From Candidatus Zhuqueibacterota bacterium RBG_16_48_16 (GTDB lineage: Bacteria; Zhuqueibacterota; Zhuqueibacteria; Residuimicrobiales; Sediminimicrobiaceae), in assembly GCA_001771235.1 (NCBI GenBank), contig METF01000148.1, forward strand, positions 1-5,492: a stretch of DNA of 5,492 nucleotides, written 5' to 3'. The position numbers and the translations under genes are program-made. The notes under the pieces are model-generated. The model was not told where the DNA came from. It made no database searches and was given only the letters and a program-made list of their open reading frames with translations. Shown piece after piece: positions 1 to 5,492 of this stretch; the first letter of the stretch is position 1; the number at the start of each line of letters is the position of its first letter.

Positions 1-3000
1 GTGATCCTTCTTGCATGGGATGATACCATGAATGATGACCTCCAGTTCGCACCTGCCTATGTCACATATGTGTATGAACCGGTTGATGTCGTTACAGGCT
101 ATCACAAGGTTGAGGCAGGTTTTGTATTGCGGCCTGTTGTCCACTGGATACCGACGATTACTACGGAGCAGACCGGGTTTGATTTTGTCAAGGTTGGGAG
201 TGAGTTCGGGAGTATAGAGGCCAGACTATTCCAGGATGGTTACTGGAATCCAAATGCACCTCCGGGCGCTAAATTCCGTGAATACTTCATTGAAGGTATT
301 GACTATTATATAGATGACCTCGACTGGCCCGGGAAAGATCATGGTGGTATTTTCTACATGCCGGCGCTTGAAGGCGGCGTGGAACTGGTGACTGATTCGG
401 TCCTCCTCAATGTATTTGACCAGGTGATCAATTACTCAGGGAAGCTTCCTTCGTTAGGTCAGACATTTGCCGAAGGGGGGACACTTGAAAATGTAATAGC
501 CAATGCCCAAAGCACGATGACGCCATTTAATCCTCCGCTATTTCAGTTTGGAGGGTTTGGAGGGATGTCTGCAATGGCAGCGGGTGTTGACGGGGCGTCA
601 ACGATGGCTGGTACCGGCGGCGGTTATACGCTGTATACAGACTATACCTTCACTGAGATCTATTCTATTATGACCAATGTGGTCATACAGCAGGGCTCCC
701 AGTATAAGTCCTGGCACGACCTGACGGATACCGAACAGCTCAATGCGATCCTCGATTTTCTCGGTTATGAGAGACTCTTTGATGTGAGGTTCCTGTCCGG
801 GTTCAAGAAGACCATCACAGAATATACGCCTATCCCGGTAACGAATGATCTGGTGGTGTTAGATCTGTTCGACGGCCTCAGTTATACGCAGGCGGCGGCG
901 CTGGGCGCTGCCAAGACATCAAATGCCAGCATCCAGTTTGTCTCTGACATCTTTAGCAGCAGCAGTCTCAGCTCATCCGGATCATCCATGTCATTGGGTG
1001 GCGGCGGGTATACATATTCAGTGGAATCGGCGCCTATGCTTCAGGGACTGACATACGATACCGGTACTGCTGATGGGATTGTGTTTGTGCCGGGTCTATT
1101 TGTTGAGGACATGTTCTATGTAACTCCTATACCATGGTTTGACCTCGGAAATTTCCAGGTTACAACTCATGAGTATTACAAGAAATACTTTGACTTCTGG
1201 TTCGCGAATTTTGTGCCTTTTGATCCTGCGATTCATTACATTCCTGCGATACACAGCAGTGTAGAAGCTGCAGCCCTCGCCCATTTCCTGCCTCCAGATG
1301 ACATGCTTATCGAGGCGCTTGCGGGTATCGATCCCTCGGATACTGAGGCCGTTAATGATGCAATCCAGGCGTTGGCCGATCAGTTCTTCATTGCCGGTCG
1401 CGATTACAATGAAGATTACAGCAATCCGGAGAAATCGGCTTACATCGCCAGTTTCTTTGCACGTGAAGACCAGATCCTCCAGGATGATGATCCAAACTGG
1501 GAGAAGCTCTATTCAGCGACAGAGGGACTGGGAAGGATCAACAGGAACCTCGAGGGGATCCCGACCGCCACATTCTGGGAGCTCGATTTCTCAGGTGATA
1601 CCCGTAGTGTGGTGCCATATACCCTGGATGACGGCACACCGATTTTCCTGAGGGTGCCCTACGATGAAGATAAAGATGAGGGATGGTGGAAGGAATACAC
1701 GGTAACGGCGCTCGGCAACGACCGGACTTACGATGATAGCAAGAAACTTCAGTATGTAGGCAACGTCAATACGTATGATGAAGTAGTCGGACAGGTGCGG
1801 CAGGTTGCCCAGCTTAAGTATACTCAGGAATGGTCTTATATGCATGCTGAGAGTGAACCCCTGGGTCCCCACACCCCGGGCGATACATGGACAACAGTGG
1901 ATTATGACAACAGCCCGGCACGCTGGGTTGTAAGCTATCAGGAGACAGCGGATCCGAACTGGCCTGTTGGGGAGTTGACCTCATATGAGCAATACAGTAT
2001 CCGTGACGGCAGGGAGTATAATTCGATAAATTTAGCATATGTGGATGACATTAATACAGGGTCGCTGCTGATCGAGGCCATACCTTTTATGTCATCATTG
2101 AGCTCGTCTGCAGTGTTTTCAGGAGGCGCCGGCGGATACTTCGATAGTCTTCTTCTGTCAGAAGGGCTTCAGTCATTATTTACGACTGAAGATAACTCGG
2201 TAAAGGTGGCCTGGGATCGTTCGGACTGGGATCCGGGTGATACAGGTAGTGTGAATAACTCCGGGTTCCTGGTTTATGCAATAGAAGATGATGGTAGCAC
2301 GACTTACTATCAAACGATTCATCCAGATAGCCTGGATAAGCTGACAGATAGTAGTGTTTCTTCACCTGGAACAGGTGTCTTTACCGGTAATAACTGGGAT
2401 TTTGGCGTTGATGCCAATGGGAAACCTGTTTTCGGGCAGGATGATGTAGGCAATGAGGAGCTTGCAGTCAGTCAGAATGGGGTGACGCTGTCGCTAATCA
2501 ATGACTCACAACGCCCTGTCTCCTCACAGGGAAGGGTGAGGACATGGCAGGGCAATCAGTATTATGTTTCGGTGTATCAATACACTTGGAGTGAAGCTAA
2601 TGACCAGGCATTTTGGGCTAACATATTGGGGGACGGCTGGCACCTGGCAATTGTCAATAGTGCGGAAGAGAATGAACTGATCAGGACACTGGCAGGTGGC
2701 AAGAGTGTCAGGTTAGGTGGATATGATGTGTACGGCACTACTCATAATTCGTGGTCATTAGACTGGGTTGACGGCACCTCGATTTCAGCCGGGTCAGGTT
2801 ACAGCAACTTTGCAGGGGCTGAGCCCAATGACTGGCCTGATACCAATGTTCCTTTTCAGGAAGATTATCTGATGATGTGGCCAAGTGGTCTTTGGAATGA
2901 CGTTAATGCTTCAACCGAGATATATGCCGTACTGGAGCGTGATGCAGATTGGAGCAGCGCCCCGGGTGCAATAACCGGTGAAACTCAGGATGATTATATC

Positions 3001-5492
3001 TATAAAATGATGACAAAGTGGGATAATGTCAAGGATATAAGGTCTGACATCACCTACCGCATATTCACGCAGGCACATGATATAGTTGATCAGAGACCGC
3101 GGTATGAGACCATAGCCTCTAAGGTACCAGTTATCAAGATGGAGCAGGTCACCAACTGGGAATATGTCCCTGTGCTTGGGAAGCAGCCTGGCTGGTCGAG
3201 CAGCGCAGTGCATCCGGACGGCCCGCTCGATCTCTCTATCTTTGATCTCGACACACTTACGGCAACAGGGAACATTACTATTACAGCCGGTGATAATGTC
3301 CTTGTTAAGGCCGGCATGAGTGCTGCGGGTGATACGAGTGAGATCGCTATAACGTCAACCGGCGGTGATGTGACAGTCGGCGGTGATATGCCGGAGAACC
3401 CGATGATCTTTGACATGATCCGTCTCAAGGCCACCGCAGCGATTGATATTACAGCGGACGGTGAGGTCATTATTGGTGAAACAGCTACACTTATAACAGA
3501 TATCGGGACCAGCGTTGCCCCATTATCAACAGCCTTTGGTGATGATGTTGCTATAGGCGCTGGTGCACAGATACTGGTAAATGGTGACATAGATGCGAGG
3601 GATAATGTCTCAATAATGGCCGGAACAGATGCAAGGATTACTAGTTTTGTAAGCGCCGGAGGAACAGGTATCGAAGTCTTTGCAGGTGAGGCAGTGGCAG
3701 GTACAGGTAGTGTGTTCATTCACAGGGACAGTCTGGTGCCGATAGATGAGGTTGATGAAAGCGGAGTGAACCCCGTGAGACCGATGATAGGCGGCTTCCT
3801 TACAGCAGATGATGTGGGTGGTCTGATCCACATGAAGGCAGGTAACACAAGCGGTGATATATCGCTGCTTGATGCGCATCTCTCAGCGGATGAGGTCATC
3901 CTTGAGGCCCCTGCAGGCTCAATCCTGCAACCGGCTGGCACAGTTCCTGAAGGAGATTTACCTGAAACCGGCGGAGTAATTATTGCAGGTGCCGTATCCT
4001 TAAGCTCAGGTTCTGACATGACACTGGAGAACCTCTCAACCGGAGCAATCGTGGCAGAGATCACCGGCATTGGAGATATGGTTCTCAAGGTAAGTAAGTG
4101 GACCCTTACGGTTGATGAATTGGTACTGACAGATATTCAGACCTTTGATGGTTCTATAACAATTGAGGTCACAGGGATGTCAGTCAACGTTGTCAGCGTA
4201 CAATCGCTGACAGATTCCGATAACAACGATATCTCGATTACTGTCCTGGCGAACAGCGATAGCAACCTTGAGCTGCATCTCCTCGATGCAGGTGTTGCAG
4301 GCGATGTCTTCCTGAATATCCAGGGTATGATCACGCACCCTGACGGAGAGCTGACAGCCGATCGCCTTGATATACAGTCATGGGAAGCTGTCGCCCTTAA
4401 CACCAGCGTAAATGCCTTGTTAGTGGAGATTTCCGACAACGGCGGACTTGATGTAAATAATACAAGCGCAGACCTGCTTCTTGAGGATATCCAGGTTAAT
4501 AATGGCAGTGTCAGCGTACTGACAGAAGTAAACCTGACTGCTCAGAATGTGATTATTACAACGGACTGGAACATAACAACTATGCCTCATCAGCCTAATA
4601 TCGTCACCCTGCAGACAGCAGAAGGAAAAGGCGGTACGATTACCGTTGTCCATATCAGCGCCGGTACATATGCGACTAATCAGTCAGAGGTGGATCAGCT
4701 CAGGCTCGATATGCTGAATCTCCTCCTGCGCAAGATACCAACAGACGGCATCCCGGCAGACTTCCTGACTGATGGGATAGATTTAAACGGCAAACCTGTT
4801 ACCTTTGTTGAGCTGACCCTGCCTGAGGCGAATGACCTCAGTGCTATCGCAGCGGACAGCTTCAGTCATAACGGCATGTTGATGACAGCGACAGTTGCCT
4901 ATCTCCTGTATACCCGGGTCTTCGACGTCCTTGGCATTGCCTGGAGCGATTCATACGGTGCGCCTCCTAATGAAGGGGAAAAGGGAGAGATCACGAATGA
5001 GCTCAATCTTATCTTTAAAATGGCCAAGAATTTCAGCTCCTTTGGCGGGATCGAACTATTTGCAAGCGGTTCTGTGAAGAGCGTGACCGGCGCTCAGACC
5101 GGCGTTGTCAATCTGGTTGCAGATTCACTGACAATAGAGGCTCAGGGTTCTATTCACGGCATTGCCACTGCAGTTAATAAGATAAAAAATCTCTTCACAG
5201 CCTCGACCAACTCGATAGATATAGTTGATTATGACGGTTTTGCTGAATTAAGTCCGGGTCTGAATGTAGTAGCGTCTGTAGGCGGTCCGGTTTCTATCAC
5301 AGCCCAGGGGCATCTGATCGTTGAGAGTTTGCAGAGTGACCATGAGGGCGCTGCGGTTACACTGGAGTCTCTCAACGGCAATCTCTACGTAGATAGAAAA
5401 GATGCCGGCAGTACCATTGTTGCCAACGGTGTCCTGTCGCTTATATCTGCAGGAGACATGGTAGTAACAGGTCATCTTGAAACATCCGGACA
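1..5492 (+). CDS. Giant adhesin-like protein with C-type lectin domain and haemagglutinin-like beta-solenoid, internal fragment (partial at both ends)
   Basis: Frame 1 is free of stop codons for all 1,830 complete codons, where random sequence would give about 86, and it yields coherent protein throughout. The first codon, GTG, has no visible upstream context and is most likely internal, so neither end is known. In order, the fragment holds an aromatic-rich region of unknown fold (residues 1-844), a C-type lectin-like domain (845-981), a linker (982-1077), beta-solenoid repeats (1078-1552), a partly helical insertion (1553-1680) and more solenoid (1681-1830). There is no cysteine in the fragment. 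Trp is concentrated before the solenoid: 31 in residues 1-1065 against 4 in 1066-1830. No signal peptide, secretion domain, sorting motif or anchor is visible, so export and a role in attachment are inferred from the domain types. The lectin domain is the only firmly recognisable family; the overall product name is an inference. Confidence 0.93.
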   Translation, partial: MILLAWDDTMNDDLQFAPAYVTYVYEPVDVVTGYHKVEAGFVLRPVVHWIPTITTEQTGFDFVKVGSEFGSIEARLFQDGYWNPNAPPGAKFREYFIEGIDYYIDDLDWPGKDHGGIFYMPALEGGVELVTDSVLLNVFDQVINYSGKLPSLGQTFAEGGTLENVIANAQSTMTPFNPPLFQFGGFGGMSAMAAGVDGASTMAGTGGGYTLYTDYTFTEIYSIMTNVVIQQGSQYKSWHDLTDTEQLNAILDFLGYERLFDVRFLSGFKKTITEYTPIPVTNDLVVLDLFDGLSYTQAAALGAAKTSNASIQFVSDIFSSSSLSSSGSSMSLGGGGYTYSVESAPMLQGLTYDTGTADGIVFVPGLFVEDMFYVTPIPWFDLGNFQVTTHEYYKKYFDFWFANFVPFDPAIHYIPAIHSSVEAAALAHFLPPDDMLIEALAGIDPSDTEAVNDAIQALADQFFIAGRDYNEDYSNPEKSAYIASFFAREDQILQDDDPNWEKLYSATEGLGRINRNLEGIPTATFWELDFSGDTRSVVPYTLDDGTPIFLRVPYDEDKDEGWWKEYTVTALGNDRTYDDSKKLQYVGNVNTYDEVVGQVRQVAQLKYTQEWSYMHAESEPLGPHTPGDTWTTVDYDNSPARWVVSYQETADPNWPVGELTSYEQYSIRDGREYNSINLAYVDDINTGSLLIEAIPFMSSLSSSAVFSGGAGGYFDSLLLSEGLQSLFTTEDNSVKVAWDRSDWDPGDTGSVNNSGFLVYAIEDDGSTTYYQTIHPDSLDKLTDSSVSSPGTGVFTGNNWDFGVDANGKPVFGQDDVGNEELAVSQNGVTLSLINDSQRPVSSQGRVRTWQGNQYYVSVYQYTWSEANDQAFWANILGDGWHLAIVNSAEENELIRTLAGGKSVRLGGYDVYGTTHNSWSLDWVDGTSISAGSGYSNFAGAEPNDWPDTNVPFQEDYLMMWPSGLWNDVNASTEIYAVLERDADWSSAPGAITGETQDDYIYKMMTKWDNVKDIRSDITYRIFTQAHDIVDQRPRYETIASKVPVIKMEQVTNWEYVPVLGKQPGWSSSAVHPDGPLDLSIFDLDTLTATGNITITAGDNVLVKAGMSAAGDTSEIAITSTGGDVTVGGDMPENPMIFDMIRLKATAAIDITADGEVIIGETATLITDIGTSVAPLSTAFGDDVAIGAGAQILVNGDIDARDNVSIMAGTDARITSFVSAGGTGIEVFAGEAVAGTGSVFIHRDSLVPIDEVDESGVNPVRPMIGGFLTADDVGGLIHMKAGNTSGDISLLDAHLSADEVILEAPAGSILQPAGTVPEGDLPETGGVIIAGAVSLSSGSDMTLENLSTGAIVAEITGIGDMVLKVSKWTLTVDELVLTDIQTFDGSITIEVTGMSVNVVSVQSLTDSDNNDISITVLANSDSNLELHLLDAGVAGDVFLNIQGMITHPDGELTADRLDIQSWEAVALNTSVNALLVEISDNGGLDVNNTSADLLLEDIQVNNGSVSVLTEVNLTAQNVIITTDWNITTMPHQPNIVTLQTAEGKGGTITVVHISAGTYATNQSEVDQLRLDMLNLLLRKIPTDGIPADFLTDGIDLNGKPVTFVELTLPEANDLSAIAADSFSHNGMLMTATVAYLLYTRVFDVLGIAWSDSYGAPPNEGEKGEITNELNLIFKMAKNFSSFGGIELFASGSVKSVTGAQTGVVNLVADSLTIEAQGSIHGIATAVNKIKNLFTASTNSIDIVDYDGFAELSPGLNVVASVGGPVSITAQGHLIVESLQSDHEGAAVTLESLNGNLYVDRKDAGSTIVANGVLSLISAGDMVVTGHLETSG
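550..627 (+). other. Gly/Ala/Met-rich low-complexity segment ending in GGGY (first of three)
   Basis: Residues 184-209 are almost entirely small residues plus Met and Phe: they open with GGFGGM and close with GTGGGY, followed by TLYTDY. This is probably a flexible loop or hinge between beta-rich modules. Two related segments follow at residues 319-337 and 698-713. The encoding DNA contains Shine-Dalgarno-like GGAGGG runs that are simply Gly-Gly codons. Confidence 0.5.
955..1011 (+). other. Ser/Gly-rich low-complexity segment ending in GGGGY (second of three)
   Basis: Residues 319-337 comprise about ten serines followed by SLGGGGY and then TYS. The serine run begins with a short AGC trinucleotide tract at bases 955-966 (three AGC and one AGT), which could be prone to slippage. 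The arrangement of small residues, then a Gly run, then Tyr matches the segments at residues 184-209 and 698-713. A linker or exposed loop is the simplest reading. Confidence 0.5.
2092..2139 (+). other. Ser/Gly-rich low-complexity segment ending in GGAGGY (third of three)
   Basis: Residues 698-713 run from a Ser-rich stretch to SGGAGGY, followed by FDSLLL. It is preceded by a beta-looking stretch (NTGSLLIEAIPF) and followed by a short hydrophobic helix-like stretch. It resembles the earlier two segments in composition and in ending with Tyr, but is shorter. It may mark the border of another module in this region. Confidence 0.45.
2533..2943 (+). other. C-type lectin-like domain (CTLD), EPN type, cysteine-free
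   Basis: Residues 845-981 follow the CTLD pattern from end to end. They show an opening strand with Tyr854-Tyr855, the first-helix motif WSEA (863-866), GWHLAIVNSAEEN (879-891) before the second helix, RLGG (904-907) in place of WIGL, WVDG (922-925), YSNF (934-937), EPND (941-944), ED (954-955), GLWND (963-967) and the closing strand YAVLE (975-979). By alignment from memory with mannose-binding protein, E941, N943, E954, N966 and D967 correspond to its five calcium-2 and sugar ligands, and EPN is the signature associated with mannose-type ligands. The four usual disulfide positions are occupied by A870, Y956, A970 and L978. The loop between EPN and E954 is about six residues longer than in mannose-binding protein. 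The domain is probably a calcium-dependent glycan-binding head carried on a large scaffold; actual ligand binding is inferred. Confidence 0.9.
2944..3231 (+). other. Linker region between lectin domain and solenoid
   Basis: Residues 982-1077 begin with an acidic stretch, continue through a charged segment with Tyr at 999, 1001 and 1019, and then run into beta-looking sequence with RPRYET (1033-1038) and TNWEYVPV (1052-1059). The last tryptophans of the Trp-rich half lie here (W984, W1007, W1053, W1065). Composition changes sharply just after W1065, where the Gly/Thr/Val-rich repeats start. No family is recognised. It may be the final module of the aromatic-rich region, interrupted by the lectin domain, or a capping segment for the solenoid. 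Confidence 0.4.
4111..4164 (+). repeat. Protein-level repeat, copy 1 (LxxDIQxxxGS core)
   Basis: Residues 1371-1388 align without gaps to residues 1489-1506, exactly 118 residues downstream. Seven of 18 positions are identical (L1374, L1376, D1378, I1379, Q1380, G1384, S1385) and most of the rest are conservative. The DNA of the two copies is clearly diverged, so this is an old duplication or a shared structural motif rather than a recent copy. Confidence 0.55.
4465..4518 (+). repeat. Protein-level repeat, copy 2 (LxxDIQxxxGS core)
   Basis: Residues 1489-1506 carry the same core as residues 1371-1388: Leu at 1492 and 1494, DIQ at 1496-1498, Gly-Ser at 1502-1503, then alternating Val/Ser. After the core both copies continue with alternating beta sequence but soon diverge. 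A third copy was not found in the window. Confidence 0.55.
4657..5040 (+). other. Partly helical insertion within the solenoid
   Basis: Residues 1553-1680 break the Gly/Thr/Val strand pattern. Residues 1562-1578 read as an amphipathic helix with a Leu-rich face ending in RK. Residues 1625-1648 form a hydrophobic stretch containing R1639 and D1642, and 1662-1678 look helical again (EITNELNLIFKMAKN). Basic residues reappear here after being nearly absent. The segment may be a small globular domain looped out of the beta-helix, or the boundary between two separate solenoid domains. No family is recognised. Confidence 0.5.
5041..5492 (+). other. Second beta-solenoid segment, continuing beyond the window
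   Basis: Residues 1681-1830 return to the strand-turn pattern: GIELFASGSVKSV (1683-1695), VSITAQGHLIVESL (1764-1777), AVTLESLNGNLYVD (1785-1798) and GVLSLISAGDMVVTG (1810-1824). The phrases 'I-T-A-Q-G-H-L' and 'S-A-G-D-M' are of the kind found in haemagglutinin-type repeats. The frame is still open at the end of the window, so the solenoid probably extends further. Confidence 0.7.

Larger units (their letters stand above)
1..2532 (+). other. Aromatic-rich N-terminal region of the fragment, fold not recognised
   Basis: Residues 1-844 match no family I can name. They are rich in Tyr, Trp, Phe, Asp and Pro, and much of the sequence alternates in a way that suggests beta strands with acidic turns. 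Residues about 421-465 look helical (Ala/Leu/Asp-rich). Short motifs recur: TPIP at 276-279 and 375-378, and DPNW at 497-500 and 651-654. A segment with the pattern W-x-D-L-T-D-x-E-Q-L and then LGYERLF (238-260) looks like a small helical unit between beta stretches. These hints suggest several diverged modules, but I could not define a repeat length. It could carry ligand-binding modules, or be a structural part of a surface protein. Confidence 0.5.
3232..4656 (+). other. Filamentous-haemagglutinin-like beta-solenoid repeat region
   Basis: Residues 1078-1552 are made of short beta strands separated by Gly/Asp/Asn turns, for example GNITITAGDNVLVKAG (1090-1105), NGDIDARDNVSIMAG (1194-1208), DGSITIEVTG (1383-1392) and NGSVSVLTEVNLTAQNV (1501-1517). 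This alternation of hydrophobic residues with Thr/Ser/Asp and turns about every 20 residues is typical of right-handed parallel beta-helices in haemagglutinin-like and other giant surface proteins. One longer-range repeat is visible (see the two repeat entries). Charged residues are mostly acidic. The region probably forms an elongated stalk. It could instead belong to another beta-helix family, because the exact rung length is uneven. Confidence 0.75.

Noticed and set aside
550..567. GGAGGG followed nine bases later by an in-frame ATG, resembling a ribosome site and start
   Set aside because: The purine run is made of Gly-Gly codons in a low-complexity segment, the frame is open far upstream, and the upstream sequence is similar in coding character. 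An internal start cannot be excluded but nothing supports it.
1298..1651. Plus-strand open frame of 117 codons in another frame
   Set aside because: It lies wholly inside the long frame, has an Arg/Ser-rich product without recognisable features, and no convincing ribosome site. The long frame explains the sequence better.
2401..2433. D-A-N-G-K sequence at residues 804-808 as an EF-hand or dockerin calcium loop
   Set aside because: The acidic positions required further along the 12-residue loop are missing and there is no partner loop. It reads better as a beta-turn.
2533..2943. Lectin-like domain as a variable target of a diversity-generating retroelement
   Set aside because: Such targets usually carry the variable repeat near the end of the gene with a template repeat and reverse transcriptase close by. 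Here the domain is internal, more than 2.5 kb of coding sequence follows, and no template-like repeat or reverse transcriptase is present in the window.
2241..3714. A 13-base exact match (bases 2241-2253 and 3702-3714)
   Set aside because: It spans a few common codons in otherwise unrelated protein regions and does not extend on either side, so chance is sufficient.
3090..3719. Minus-strand open frame of 209 codons opposite the solenoid region
   Set aside because: Its product is a low-complexity run of Pro, Ser, Ala, Val and Ile, as expected from reading Gly/Thr/Asp-rich codons backwards, and the plus strand here encodes clear beta-helix repeats. The other minus-strand open frames (for example 3720-4088 and 4137-4439) fail for the same reason.
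4873..4944. Hydrophobic stretch at residues 1625-1648 as a transmembrane helix
   Set aside because: It contains Arg and Asp in its centre and sits between solenoid segments of a probably exported protein, so a buried helix in a globular insertion is more likely.
3232..5492. RTX-type nonapeptide calcium repeats
   Set aside because: The GGxGxDxxx pattern in tandem is absent; the Gly/Asp residues fall in turns of a different, less regular strand repeat.

Overview
The whole window lies inside one very large protein-coding gene on the + strand. Reading frame 1 is open from the first base to the last complete codon (1,830 codons, no stop). Neither the true start nor the stop codon is present. No other gene, RNA gene, promoter, terminator, insertion sequence or CRISPR array is supported. 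The short open frames on the minus strand and in the other plus frames look like shadows of this gene.

The encoded fragment looks like part of a giant secreted or surface-attached bacterial protein. Layout by residue (residue n starts at base 3n-2): 1-844 is an aromatic-rich, mostly beta-looking region of unrecognised fold, punctuated by three Gly/Ser-rich segments that each end in a GGGY-like motif. Residues 845-981 are a clear C-type lectin-like domain (CTLD). It keeps the EPN and WND motifs and all five residues expected to hold calcium and sugar, but every canonical cysteine position is replaced. Residues 982-1077 are a Tyr/Trp-containing linker. Residues 1078-1552 are filamentous-haemagglutinin-like beta-solenoid repeats rich in Gly, Thr, Val, Ile and Asp. 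Residues 1553-1680 are a more helical interruption, and 1681-1830 return to solenoid-like sequence that runs off the end.

The fragment contains no cysteine at all and is acidic, with one stretch of 176 residues carrying a single basic side chain. These traits, the length and the domain mix suggest an exported adhesin-like molecule in which a stiff solenoid stalk carries a calcium-dependent sugar-binding head. The secretion signal, anchor and partner genes would lie outside the window, so export is inferred.

The organism cannot be fixed. Codon use is mixed (G+C near one half by eye, with frequent ATA and AGG codons), and the gene reads as bacterial. Giant multi-domain proteins with similar solenoid repeats occur in Planctomycetota, Lentisphaerota, Omnitrophota, Chlorobiota and some deltaproteobacterial lineages, but nothing here separates these.
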